64,000 nucleotides of DNA, from assembly GCA_947648905.1 (NCBI GenBank), contig CANSPP010000001.1, positions 268,114 to 332,113 of the forward strand, given 5' to 3'. Made by a program: the position numbers and the translations under genes. The notes beneath the pieces were generated by a model. It had not been told where the DNA came from, searched no databases, and was given only the letters and a program-made list of their open reading frames with translations. Of this stretch, positions 21,301-27,033 are shown in pieces; position 1 is the first letter of the stretch; the number at the start of each line of letters is the position of its first letter. This DNA comes from an uncultured Clostridium sp. GTDB taxonomy: Bacteria; Bacillota; Clostridia; TANB77; CAG-508.

Positions 21301-22299
21301 GTTTACGGAAAAGCCGATGTTTATATAAATGGAACTCGTGTAAGTGCAGGAGTAACTGACTTTTATCAACAATATAGAGCAGGAACAACATACGAAATAA
21401 AAAATATTGTTGCAAATAATGGTTACGTTTATGAAGGTGTATATTCTGGAAGCGTATCAGGTACAATTACTGCATATACAGCTGTATCGTTAAAATTTGT
21501 AAAAAGAGATACTTTGAGGTTTACAAATATAACAAGAGATGGATTTACAATAGAATACTATTCAGCTGATAACATTACAGGTGCTAGACAAGCTGCTGTT
21601 TGGACAAGTTCAAATGGACAAGATGATATTGTATGGCATGGATTAGATAACAACGGAGGCGGAAAATGGTCGAAGAGAATTTATGTGGCAAATCATAATT
21701 ATGAGTATGGAGAATATATTGCACATATATATGATAATCCAGCAGCATCAATGAGAATATCAGGAACAGTAAATGTCCCATATGAAGAAAGATGTTATAT
21801 ATATGGAGTAAGTTCTACAGGATATAAAGTAAGGGTATATACTAATAGAAGTGGTGTAACAAAAGTAGAAGTTCCTACTTGGACAACTAAAAATGACCAA
21901 GATGACATTGAATGGATAAATGCAACATCTCAAGGATATGGTGCATATGTTGCAACTGTAAAAGTAAGTAATCATAATTATGAAAGTGGAGAATATAATT
22001 CACACGTATATTTAACCATAAATGGTTCTAAAGTGGGAATAGCAGGTCTTAAGGCAAATGTAACAGCTACAGCTCCACCAGCACATACTTGTAATTCAAA
22101 CGACTATTGTAATACCGTACATTCATATCCATATGCACAATACAACTATTACTGGAGCTCTTGTGGAGAGTGGCATAATACTTGTAGACACGCAATATGC
22201 TCAGTCTGTGGTGCTAAAAATACAGCAGGAAATCTAGCAAAATGTCCAAATAATCCAGAAGGAAGTTCTAAACCTTGCCCAACACCAGGAGCATATTAG
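12400..22299 (+). CDS. Giant repeat surface protein (InlB B-repeats, GBS Bsp-like repeats), 3299 aa
   Basis: A very long exported protein with a type II membrane anchor at the N-terminus (SEKGSITMLVVAAMLFM..., residues ~13-40) followed by a basic, charged segment. Bacterial-Ig-like stretches come first (PDGWTNEDVKVTV, DKIDKVPPVI). More than ten InlB B-type repeats of ~65-75 residues follow (NGGT...GYTFTGW...YTANW/YAQW), then a block of ~80-residue repeats rich in Tyr, Ser and Thr ending in YYAVY. At least four GBS Bsp-like repeats are present (TSVEVKNITTTGYDIYIYGV near residue 435 and 1605, and two near 3040 and 3130). The C-terminus is a Cys-rich module with eight Cys, and no LPXTG motif. 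Such proteins are usually adhesins or wall-associated scaffolds; ligand unknown. Ribosome-binding site AGGAG precedes the ATG. Residues ~2619-2657 are encoded by one arm of a 115-bp inverted repeat. Confidence 0.88.
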   Translation: MGQKIKKILSSEKGSITMLVVAAMLFMIVILALSFMSVSNKKSAQMSNIKQIEAEYGAKEDIGEIYKEVIETSEIGRIRITPSTTEWTNGDVIVTIEYEKQLTENRKAGIGSADTPNATSLTVTENATVYAEAYTTDGHRKTASLQIKNIDKVKPTAVIRTNGGSYVMPTGGDKATIKTRVSASDLGGSELNELKYAWSQSKDVEPTNWQTFADGDTLTKNDCTVGTYYLWLNVTDHAGNRADTKVSNAFIVRDSSNAMDNITFKVEPDGWTNEDVKVTVIYGDNLTENRKAGPEGEDLKPNATIVTMTENGKVVAEAEDPAGNKVTASIDIDKIDKVPPVIKTVTNPSNGNWTKDDTTVTLVAEDNLSGIKEFQWFENGEWTTKDLTTDGNTGTITYTADRDTTIRFRVIDNAGNISEEKTTVVKIDKTAPTHTSVEVKNITTTGYDIYIYGVTDGSGSGVNRVQFPTWTNANWQDDIQSNWETNASSTGVKQADGTTWVYRVNVTDHKNEYGEYITDIYTYDNIGNRKCEVSERVQVPGVVITFNANGGTVTEGTRTKGYASQIGTLPTPTRNGYGFDGWYTEATGGTKITDATTVPADNVTYYAHWIKGSYTISYDLKGGSVTGNPTSYDVETETITLKNPTKNGYTFTGWTENQDGIGKIKTIQSEFEINGNQFIMPNPTSGNKFTCFKLQLWTKGSAHVGTYLVQINQSTSGKISGEFVSTYDTGEYCLRFGANGATKDITAYVNVKLEKNATYCYEWEVESFSESRIIAKNLKFYKKGGTAVGIPNDVITKGSTGNRSYTANWEATNYTISYDLNGGTITGNPENYNIESDEITLPTPTKTGYTFTGWTGSNGTTPQKTVTIPKGQTGDKTYTANWTANKYTMAYNANGGTGAMATDTVTFDQNYTTKANAFTRTGYTFKGWNEKADGTGTDWTSWIGKPWKWTYDRNVTLYAQWTRDTYTISYNLNGGAITGNPTNYNVETETITLPTPTKNGYTFTGWTGSNGTTPQTTVTIPKGSTGNKSYTANWTATNYTISYNLNGGTISGQPTSYNIESNEITLPTPTKTGYTFTGWTGSNGTTPQTTVTIPKGSTENRNYTANWSINNYNIDLNLTIDGTAYNSGDTRVTVGLKVGGADKGYVKDYNTAHPYGTSWEIYGLKLDGESVAYTASGTLGAAAADVRVYLNTVTFIVNNGSYGTVSVANRLVVRGSKYTVSGATVTLDGGRTITATKTDAKGYTTNFTGWTPTSGTVNAATTVTANFTRTANKYNIAYNANGGTGTMATDTVTFDQDYTTKANAFTRTGYTFKGWNEKADGTGTDWTSWIGKPWKWTYDRNVTLYAQWVDTTAPTIEAYAGTMMFTDPSFASGNNSIKVYNNSANGTVTHTRKAMSDNPAGSGYGIEIKTTGTASPGHGGFYFGHSTAANKEYIARIIAKIPTGYEIEWASNSYGTGGSITALTSKAGTGKWQEYLFRVKCGSTGTFSTTNFFYVKGGSTATASAPVVWQVGYATIFDTTAWGTSNYIIYTGADAGSGVVGYGVSTNSTTEPTYTTCTATSKISSISDAKTANGKYYVWVKDAAGNIGKKEVSVNYVDRASPTYTSVEVKNLSTTGYDVYIYGVTDSTGSGVNRVQFPTWTDANGQDDIQSNWQTSASATGVKQSDGTTWVYRVNVTDHKNEYGAYNTHVYLYDNLGNARSIAVTKPSVPGVTITFNANGGTVTEGTRTKGYASQMGTLPTPTRVGYTFNGWYTAATGGTKIETSTQVPASNVTYYAQWTANPYTVTYNFVENGGKSATKTSATVNYGSAIDLSPTAAKDGYTFVGWNTNKDATTKLNSLNMGAGNVTLYAIYSKTITGTFNYFNGTAATSKQVSSTIYNKTTTATIKAPTLENASKDSITYTQRGWSTSNAADAPVNVNSGANVTLSSSATYYASYQATITATFYYHTGDNWTTTQSSATASATRFMNYAGTYKQSNITVPSAVSSSAGYVSTTYKGVSNAKSSATLVTPTTANTAYYAVYNVEITYYYYNGSSHTSSTGIRTSTTNGSAYSASVNTEPKPTAYDGANFKWWSYSPTQISSEYQRTPAGTAEKSLYAVYEKSVTATFYYHTGDNLTNTQASTTASGTKNYVSKSGGVNTYNGNISIPTAVTGSSTYLTTAYKGVANAVNSSTSVTPTTANTKYYAFYDCSLTYYYYNGSAHTSSSTTRRARSNGTNYVCTVDSVPTPSAYDGATFKWWSYDASQAGTDYQRQPNATQVQSLYAVYQKNVTATFNYYNGTAAATATASATRSYISKSGGINTIQANIAIPSAVTGSKGVESTTYSHVSTSKTGSATTPNTATATYYAVYKKTVTATKYVYNNSSSTAAGTAYAYYDGSKTNASINLGTTTPPSGYTARHWSTSNTANAGVSVALNGNASIMNNTTYYMSYSYGVTLTYNGNGTTTGVPAAQSGTAYMNYKGEKVGATITLSTTKPTRTNYTFSGWYTATSGGTKYGTSTTINANTTIYAQWSGNVYTVTLNTQNATSVGSTAVYEKYGTGIYKESTCTNQMTASANAITKPSRSYTLTYNANGGTVSGTSTTASYTFGGYYTATGGSGDQLINANGNITSAFSTTKYSANGTLYAKWTRNSITLATPTRAGYVFKGWFTATSGGTQITSSTVIDKNQTIYAQWQQGSYTVNFDLNTMNDMNKWSFIYRERFNISYDAATKLNNISVAGDSGWEIAYIPISTVAGKEYTISFDYQNPNGYTALSGYQGIGYQVLSKVENLDNMANSIATKYLTTTASGITRLSITFKATSTTTYFAYNFGMANDGVTTTVKLGNLKVSETIAYNTELGSLPTPAIPGFTFNGWFTAATGGTKVESTLKVTAEATYYAQGTVNSYTQTVQVRYENVDGTFTGYSNAINTSYAYGSTVSWSRAADATYQAASITSYTVTGAKTTQVTVYRQKYYIDLNGNLDGTNGGNLGVYGKADVYINGTRVSAGVTDFYQQYRAGTTYEIKNIVANNGYVYEGVYSGSVSGTITAYTAVSLKFVKRDTLRFTNITRDGFTIEYYSADNITGARQAAVWTSSNGQDDIVWHGLDNNGGGKWSKRIYVANHNYEYGEYIAHIYDNPAASMRISGTVNVPYEERCYIYGVSSTGYKVRVYTNRSGVTKVEVPTWTTKNDQDDIEWINATSQGYGAYVATVKVSNHNYESGEYNSHVYLTINGSKVGIAGLKANVTATAPPAHTCNSNDYCNTVHSYPYAQYNYYWSSCGEWHNTCRHAICSVCGAKNTAGNLAKCPNNPEGSSKPCPTPGAY
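15067..15282 (+). repeat. 216-bp direct repeat inside the giant gene, copy 1
   Basis: Encodes an InlB-type repeat ending KPWKWTYDRNVTLYAQW. By eye it differs from copy 2 (16228-16443) at only four positions. Confidence 0.85.
16228..16443 (+). repeat. 216-bp direct repeat inside the giant gene, copy 2
   Basis: Second copy, about 1.16 kb downstream of the first, in the same reading phase. Recombination between the two would delete or duplicate several repeat modules without breaking the frame. Confidence 0.85.
20255..20369 (+). repeat. Left arm of a perfect 115-bp inverted repeat
   Basis: Identical by eye to the reverse complement of 24964-25078. Encodes the InlB-repeat stretch beginning NGTLYAKWTRNSITLATPT. 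A second identical tract of 24 bases follows in both copies (20395-20418 and 24915-24938, reverse). Confidence 0.92.
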
Positions 22300-22322
22300 A
22301 ATTAGTAAAGGAGACAAAATTA

Positions 22323-22880
22323 GTGAAAAATAAAAAAGTTTTAATAGTAGTATCAATTGTATTAGTAATTATTCTATGCATATTAAGTTATCATATCTTT
22401 TTCAATAAAAAAGATACGGAGACTGATATTAATAACAATGTAAATACAAGTGAACAAACAGAATGGGAAAAACATTGTTTAAGCAAGATGGATGATATTA
22501 TGGCTAATAATGAATTCATAAGACCTGGACTAGAACTTATAGAAAATGTTCAAGAAGAAGCATCGGAGTTTTGTAATTCGGAAAATGTAATAAATAATAA
22601 AAATGTAGATGGACTTATATATAGAAAGACTAAGTTATGCAGAATGGGAGACGAAGTATTATTTATAGCAGAAGTATATAATTACACATATGAAGATGTT
22701 GATGCAAAAGTAAATGAAGTTGTTTTTCTAGATAAAGATAAAAATGAATTAGCATCAATTGTGGTTCATATGAACCCTATAAAAAGTGCAGAGTCTGGTA
22801 TTGCATTAAAGTTTACAAAGGATATAGATTTTAGTTTAGACGAAATAAAAGACTATGAGGTAAGAGAAAAATTGAGTTAA
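22323..22880 (+). CDS. Membrane-anchored extracytoplasmic protein of unknown function
   Basis: 185 residues: short basic N-terminus, one hydrophobic helix (KVLIVVSIVLVIILCILSYH, ~residues 5-24), then a ~160-residue extracytoplasmic domain with two Cys (EFCNSEN, KLCRMGD). The latter half (VLFIAEVYNYTYEDVDAKVNEVVFLDKDKNE) resembles the beta-rich FxLYD-type domains, but I am not certain. The frame extends upstream into the giant gene. GTG at 22323 is chosen because AAAGGAG lies just before it. It starts 23 bases after the giant gene's stop with no terminator between, so the two are probably co-transcribed. It may assist folding, anchoring or export of the giant protein (inference). Confidence 0.75.
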   Translation: MKNKKVLIVVSIVLVIILCILSYHIFFNKKDTETDINNNVNTSEQTEWEKHCLSKMDDIMANNEFIRPGLELIENVQEEASEFCNSENVINNKNVDGLIYRKTKLCRMGDEVLFIAEVYNYTYEDVDAKVNEVVFLDKDKNELASIVVHMNPIKSAESGIALKFTKDIDFSLDEIKDYEVREKLS

Positions 22881-22900
22881 TTATTAATACATATGCTACA

Positions 22901-22939
22901 AAAATTAGGGGATTCTATTTTAAGAATCCCCTAATTTTG
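22901..22939 (+). terminator. Strong intrinsic terminator
   Basis: Perfect 16-bp stem AAAATTAGGGGATTCT (22901-22916) with its complement at 22923-22938 and a 6-base loop. It ends the giant-protein operon. Confidence 0.9.
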
Positions 22940-22976
22940 TTACTACTTACTTAAATACAATAACCTATTACGTAGC

Positions 22977-23014
22977 AAAAAAGACTAGGTATGGAATACT
23001 TAGTCTTCTTTTAG
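22977..23014. terminator. Terminator of the small anchor gene, probably bidirectional
   Basis: Stem AAGACTAGGTAT / ATACTTAGTCTT flanked by A-run and T-run. The stop codon of the minus-strand gene falls inside it. Confidence 0.75.
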
Positions 23015-23221
23015 TTCATCTTTTTCAACTGTTTGTTTATATGTTTGTTCTATATCTGAATCATAACTTGATTCTATCTGTTCTATTTCCTTTATTTGTG
23101 AAGATTTTTTATTTGATATACTTATAAATGCTAATACTAAAAAAATAATTATAAAAATCATTATTACTGCAGAAAGAACTGTAATAGATGCTCTTTCTTC
23201 TTTTAAAATTTTATTATTCAT
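23000..23221 (-). CDS. Small membrane protein matching the giant protein's N-terminal anchor
   Basis: 73 residues: basic start, one membrane helix (ASITVLSAVIMIFIIIFLVL, ~residues 11-30) and a charged tail. It aligns over its length with the N-terminal anchor of the giant surface protein: ASITVL vs GSITML, AFISISNKKSSQIKEIEQIE vs SFMSVSNKKSAQMSNIKQIE, then a Tyr/Glu-rich stretch. It stops where the giant protein's repeats would begin. Start at 23221 is set by GAGGAG eight bases before ATG. A terminator overlaps its end, so it looks like a complete small gene rather than debris. A decapitated paralog remains possible. Confidence 0.65.
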   Translation of the reverse strand: MNNKILKEERASITVLSAVIMIFIIIFLVLAFISISNKKSSQIKEIEQIESSYDSDIEQTYKQTVEKDELKED

Positions 23222-23379
23222 ATTTTTTCTCCTCAAAATTACCTATTTTTCTATATATTATATGATTTTATCAGGTTTTGCAATATTTTTATAAAATTTT
23301 TGACTAAAACTTTGCAATAATATTTTTTTTATAAAAGCATAGCAAAAGAAATATCACGATTTGGATAGATTGCTTTTGC

Positions 23380-23475
23380 CTATGCTGTTTTTAATTTTTC
23401 TATATATTCTTCTCTTATTCCAAATGATATTGGTTTTGCATATTTTAAATAGTCTTTGTATGTAAATAGTACCAT
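23380..23475 (-). CDS. 31-residue ORF, possible remnant or micropeptide
   Basis: MVLFTYKDYLKYAKPISFG followed by IREEYIEKLKTA, preceded by AGGAG ten bases before the ATG. The IREEYIEKL end resembles the startless fragment TREEYYEKIKDL 400 bases away on the same strand, suggesting both derive from one duplicated gene family. I do not recognise the family. It may be a truncated remnant. Confidence 0.35.
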   Translation of the reverse strand: MVLFTYKDYLKYAKPISFGIREEYIEKLKTA

Positions 23476-23738
23476 TATTTTATCTTCTCCTATCTTTATT
23501 TTAATAAATATTTACCTTGATGTAAATACTTTTTTATTGGTAAAAGCAATGTTTTTTTCGTTTTTCAAATACTTTCTTTCTCTAGCACCCTTTTTCTTAT
23601 TTTTATTTGCTTTTTGGATTTTTTAAGATTCAATTATTGATTTAAATTTTTTGAATAAATAAGATATATACCTTGTACGTATCCTAATATAACAAATTAA
23701 ATATTTTTATAAAAAATTTAACAAAAAGTTACCGCAAA

Positions 23739-23778
23739 ATTCGACCTTTTTCGACTTTGTATTAATTAAGTGTATAAT
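23739..23778 (+). promoter_or_regulatory. Tandem Spo0A-box-like site overlapping a sigma-A-type promoter
   Basis: On the minus strand 23739-23755 reads GTCGAAAAAGGTCGAAT, two copies of the GTCGAA core of Spo0A boxes 10 bases apart. The same 17 bases occur at 33920-33936. On the plus strand, TTCGAC (23750-23755), a 17-base spacer and TATAAT (23773-23778) form a promoter whose -35 lies inside the box, as in known Spo0A-activated promoters. No ORF follows before the terminator at 23820. Confidence 0.5.
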
Positions 23779-23819
23779 AAGTTAAAAATAATTAATTACT
23801 ATTTCAAATAACTCATAGT

Positions 23820-23857
23820 AAAAGACCTTAGAAAATTCTAAGATCTTTTATTTTTTC
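23820..23857 (+). terminator. Intrinsic terminator with T-run
   Basis: Stem AAAAGACCTTAG / CTAAGATCTTTT with one mismatch, followed by ATTTTTTC on the plus strand. With the promoter at 23750 it would delimit an RNA of roughly 70 bases. Confidence 0.65.
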
Positions 23858-23954
23858 ATAATATTCTTCTCTTGTAGGAATAACAAATATTGATAAGTAA
23901 TGAACCTCGATAGATTCTTTATACCAAAAGACCTAGGTCCTCGTATGGTAGATT

Positions 23955-25100
23955 TTAATATTGTGTTATTCTATGTGGAGTTCCGGCATTTGATGCTGTT
24001 TCACTTCGTGTTATTTTAACATTAGCTCCTAAATGAATTACTGGACGAAGATAACTGCCACCGCTGTATTTTACGCAATTTGAATCAAACATTGCTGTGC
24101 CACCCATCTGTGTGTTAGCACTGCGCAAAGAGAATCCAGCCATAGAAAACTTCATTCCCCAATACATTTCTTCTGTTACAATTTCTACAGAACGTGAAGC
24201 AATCCAATATCTATTGCTATTATTCAAAACTTTTGAACCATCACCATAGTTTATATTAGTTATTCCCATATTGTATGACGTTTGTGTTACTGTTAAGTTA
24301 TTGGCCTGCTTATATGAGTTTGGTCGTATTGTTCTATCTAATGTTGATTTATTTGTATCAGTTATTCCATTTGTTTTTACTGTTCTTGTGTTTATACCTG
24401 ATCCGTTTTCGCTTGCATACAGATTTGGATAATATGAATAGTCTTTTATGTATGTTACTGCGTTGTTCGCTAAATCTCCTGCATATATTTCATTAACTAC
24501 ATAATCGTCTGACAATGCTTCAGAAACTTTATTTTTTATATAGTTATTTTTTGTTGTTTTTCCAGTATTAGTCATCCAGTAGTCCATATCTTCTAATGTA
24601 ACACTTCTAGCTTTTATTCCTGTTCTACTATATAATTTTTCGCATATATCATGCATTATATATACCCCATTGTTATATCCAGTGGCATCACTAAAATATA
24701 TATATTGAGTAGTTGGACTTCCTATTATGTCCATACTTCCATCATCATATTTTCTTAATACCTGCCAATTCAAATTATCTTGAGTTATGTCTGCTGAATT
24801 GTTTGTTGATCCTGTTAGGTTTTCAACTAAATTGTTCTTTGAGTATACTTTCTGAGCTGTAGTATCTGGCGTATAATTGATATAATCTCCTATTTCTATT
24901 GGAATTATTTTATCCCATTGTGCATAAATAGTTTGATTTGATGTTATAGATGTTGCACTTGTAATTTGAGTTCCACCACTTGTTGCTGTGAACCACCCTT
25001 TAAAAACATATCCAGCTCTTGTAGGCGTAGCAAGGGTTATAGAGTTTCTTGTCCACTTTGCGTATAATGTGCCATTTGTGCAATCTAATTTATTTTTCAT
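23955..25100 (-). pseudogene. Silent C-terminal cassette of an InlB-repeat surface protein
   Basis: A 381-codon frame beginning ATG-AAA-AAT at 25100 with no ribosome-binding site, signal peptide or anchor. After seven residues it enters an InlB repeat identical at DNA level to the giant protein's (115 bp). It then passes into a unique ~330-residue domain: IEIGDYINYTPDTT, NLNWQVLRKYDDGSMDIIG, DICEKLYSRTGIKARSVT, and near the end NRYWIASRSVE...YLRPVIHLGANV. This order (W-V-L-x-K...G-D...IIG; YWIAS; RPV-L) recurs in the pilin-like protein at 53.7 kb. It looks like a C-terminal exon-like archive that needs recombination with the giant gene to be expressed. It could equally be the relic of a truncated paralog. 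Confidence 0.7.
24964..25078 (-). repeat. Right arm of the perfect 115-bp inverted repeat
   Basis: Reverse complement equals 20255-20369 base for base. The first base is the second codon position in both genes, so the arms are in the same phase. Flanking bases diverge at once (A vs G before, T vs A after). Confidence 0.92.
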
Positions 25101-25115
25101 ATTAAAGCAAAACCA

Positions 25116-25144
25116 TTGAAAAAATACGAAAAATAGTGTAAAAT
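25116..25144 (+). promoter_or_regulatory. Probable promoter of rplI
   Basis: TTGAAA (25116-25121), 17-base spacer, TAAAAT (25139-25144), 30 bases before the rplI start and only 15 bases from the 5' end of the silent cassette. Confidence 0.7.
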
Positions 25145-25174
25145 AAAGCAGATAGAAGAAAGGCGTGTGATAAA

Positions 25175-25621
25175 ATGAAAGTAATACTAAAAGCAGACAT
25201 AAAAGGAGTAGGAAAAAAAGGCCAAGTAATAAATGCATCAGATGGATATGCAAGGAACTTTTTATTTCCAAAAAACTTAGCAGTAGAAGCAAATAACGAC
25301 AATATGGTTAAACTAAAAGCAAAGCAAGATGCAAATGCATATAAAAAGTCACAAGAAAAAGAAGAAGCCAAAAAGACAGCAGAGAAATTATCAAAAATAC
25401 AATTAAAAATACCAGTAAAAGCAGGAGAAAACGGCAAGGTATTTGGTGGTGTATCAGCAAAGGAAATAGCTGAACAATTAAAGGCAAATTACAAAATAGA
25501 AGTAGATAAAAAGAAAATAGAATTAAAAGAGACAATAAAAACTTTAGGAGTAAGAACAGTTACAATTAAGTTATATGAAGGAGTTACAGGAACATTAAAA
25601 GTTGATGTGATAAGTAAATAA
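25175..25621 (+). CDS. rplI: Large ribosomal subunit protein bL9
   Basis: 148 residues with the canonical N-terminal rRNA-binding domain (MKVILKADIKGVGKKGQ, DGYARNFLFPKNLA) and the connecting helix of L9, then the C-terminal domain containing GGVSAKEIAEQL. It binds 23S rRNA near the L1 stalk base and helps maintain reading frame. It lies 10 bases upstream of dnaB, the common rplI-dnaB arrangement. Confidence 0.97.
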   Translation: MKVILKADIKGVGKKGQVINASDGYARNFLFPKNLAVEANNDNMVKLKAKQDANAYKKSQEKEEAKKTAEKLSKIQLKIPVKAGENGKVFGGVSAKEIAEQLKANYKIEVDKKKIELKETIKTLGVRTVTIKLYEGVTGTLKVDVISK

Positions 25622-25631
25622 GGAGAAAGAT

Positions 25632-26969
25632 ATGGAATTAGGAAAAGTACCACCACACGATTTAGAAGCAGAACAAGCAATTATTGGTAGTATGCTAACT
25701 GATAAAGATGCTGTTATATCTGCAATAGAGGTGCTAAGAGAAGAAGACTTTTACAGAGAAGACAACAAAGCAATTTTTGAAGCTATATTTAACTTATATA
25801 ATAGAGCAGAGCCAATTGATATCATAACAGTAAAATCAGAATTAGAAGCAATGGGGAAATTTGAACAGGTAGGCGGATTAGAATATTTAGCAGAACTACC
25901 TGAAAAAGTTCCAACAACTGCAAATGCTTCAAAATATATAAAAATAGTGGAAGAAAAATCAACATTAAGAAGATTAATAAAAACAGCAAACGAAATAATA
26001 GAATTAGGATATGACCCACTACAAGACGTGGAAGACATAATGGAAGGTGCAGAAAAAAGAATTTTTAACATAATGCAAGAAAAAAATCAAAAAGGATATG
26101 CGCCAATAAAAGACGTTTTAGTAGAAAGCTTTACAAAGCTAGAAGAACTATATAACAGAAAACAACACATCACAGGAGTTCCATCAGGTTTTTCAGAGCT
26201 AGATTACAGAACAGCTGGTTTCCACGGTTCAGAGCTGATACTAATTGCAGCAAGACCTGCTATGGGTAAAACAGCATTTGCTCTAAATATAGCAGTAAAT
26301 GCAGCTGTAAGAGCTAATACACCAGTAGCAGTATTCAGCTTAGAAATGTCAAAAGACCAATTAGTAAACAGAATAATGTGTAGTGAAGCAATGGTAGACA
26401 GCAATAAAGTAAGAACAGGAAAACTAGAAGAAAACGACTGGACAAAACTTGCAGAGTCAATAGGACCACTATCAGAAGCAAATATATTTATAGATGACAC
26501 ACCAGGTATAAACATAACAGAAATTAGAGCAAAATGCAGAAAACTAAAATTAGAAAAAAATATAGGAATGGTAGTAATAGACTATTTGCAACTAATACAA
26601 GGAAGTGGCAAACGTGCATCAGGAAGCCGTGAACAAGAAATATCAGAAATAAGTAGGTCACTAAAGATACTTGCAAAAGAGCTAGACGTGCCAGTAATAG
26701 CACTATCACAGCTATCCAGAGCGGCAGAACAAAGACCAGATCATAGACCAATGCTATCAGACTTAAGAGAATCTGGAGCAATAGAACAAGATGCCGACAT
26801 AGTAATGTTCTTATACAGAGACGACTATTACAATAAAGAAAGCGAGAAAAAAGACATCGCAGAAGTAATAATAGCAAAACACAGAGGAGGCTCAACAGGA
26901 ACAGTTGAACTACTATGGCTTGGAAGCTACACAAAATTCGTCAACCTTGAAAGACGCTATGACGATTAG
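25632..26969 (+). CDS. dnaB: Replicative DNA helicase DnaB
   Basis: 445 residues, the usual family length. The N-terminal helical domain (PPHDLEAEQAIIGSML) is followed by a linker and a RecA-type ATPase domain with Walker A ARPAMGKTAFALN near residues 206-218. Further motifs are FSLEMSKDQL, Walker B VVIDYLQLI, SQLSRAAEQRPDHRPMLSDLRESG, and the C-terminal AKHRGGSTGTVEL. It is the hexameric helicase that unwinds DNA at the replication fork and recruits primase. AAGGAG precedes the ATG. Called dnaC in Bacillus nomenclature. Confidence 0.97.
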   Translation: MELGKVPPHDLEAEQAIIGSMLTDKDAVISAIEVLREEDFYREDNKAIFEAIFNLYNRAEPIDIITVKSELEAMGKFEQVGGLEYLAELPEKVPTTANASKYIKIVEEKSTLRRLIKTANEIIELGYDPLQDVEDIMEGAEKRIFNIMQEKNQKGYAPIKDVLVESFTKLEELYNRKQHITGVPSGFSELDYRTAGFHGSELILIAARPAMGKTAFALNIAVNAAVRANTPVAVFSLEMSKDQLVNRIMCSEAMVDSNKVRTGKLEENDWTKLAESIGPLSEANIFIDDTPGINITEIRAKCRKLKLEKNIGMVVIDYLQLIQGSGKRASGSREQEISEISRSLKILAKELDVPVIALSQLSRAAEQRPDHRPMLSDLRESGAIEQDADIVMFLYRDDYYNKESEKKDIAEVIIAKHRGGSTGTVELLWLGSYTKFVNLERRYDD

Positions 26970-26971
26970 CC

Positions 26972-27033
26972 TGCCATTGGGGACGGACCTATTTGGCAGA
27001 TTTCTGCCACTGGGGACGGACCTTCTTGGCAGA
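26972..27033. repeat. REP-like hairpin repeat, family B, two direct tandem copies
   Basis: TGCCATTGGGGACGGACCT at 26972 and TGCCACTGGGGACGGACCT at 27005, each closing with TTGGCAG. The outer arms TGCCA/TGGCA are inverted. Directly after the dnaB stop. Confidence 0.85.

Larger units (their letters stand above)
23222..23954. other. 733-base AT-rich region with gene remnants and a Spo0A-like promoter
   Basis: No full gene. It holds a 31-codon frame at 23380-23475 on the minus strand, a hairpin about 23336-23390, a long AT-rich stretch, the tandem Spo0A-box-like site and promoter at 23739-23778, and a terminator at 23820-23857. On the minus strand about 23831-23930 there is a stop-terminated fragment reading ...FVIPTREEYYEKIKDLRIF with no start. 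Confidence 0.6.

Noticed and set aside
22080..22299. LPXTG sorting signal on the giant protein
   Set aside because: No such motif or terminal hydrophobic helix. Anchoring is by the N-terminal helix.
12400..25100. Site-specific invertase or transposase within the surface island
   Set aside because: No protein in the island has recombinase motifs. The small genes there are membrane proteins.
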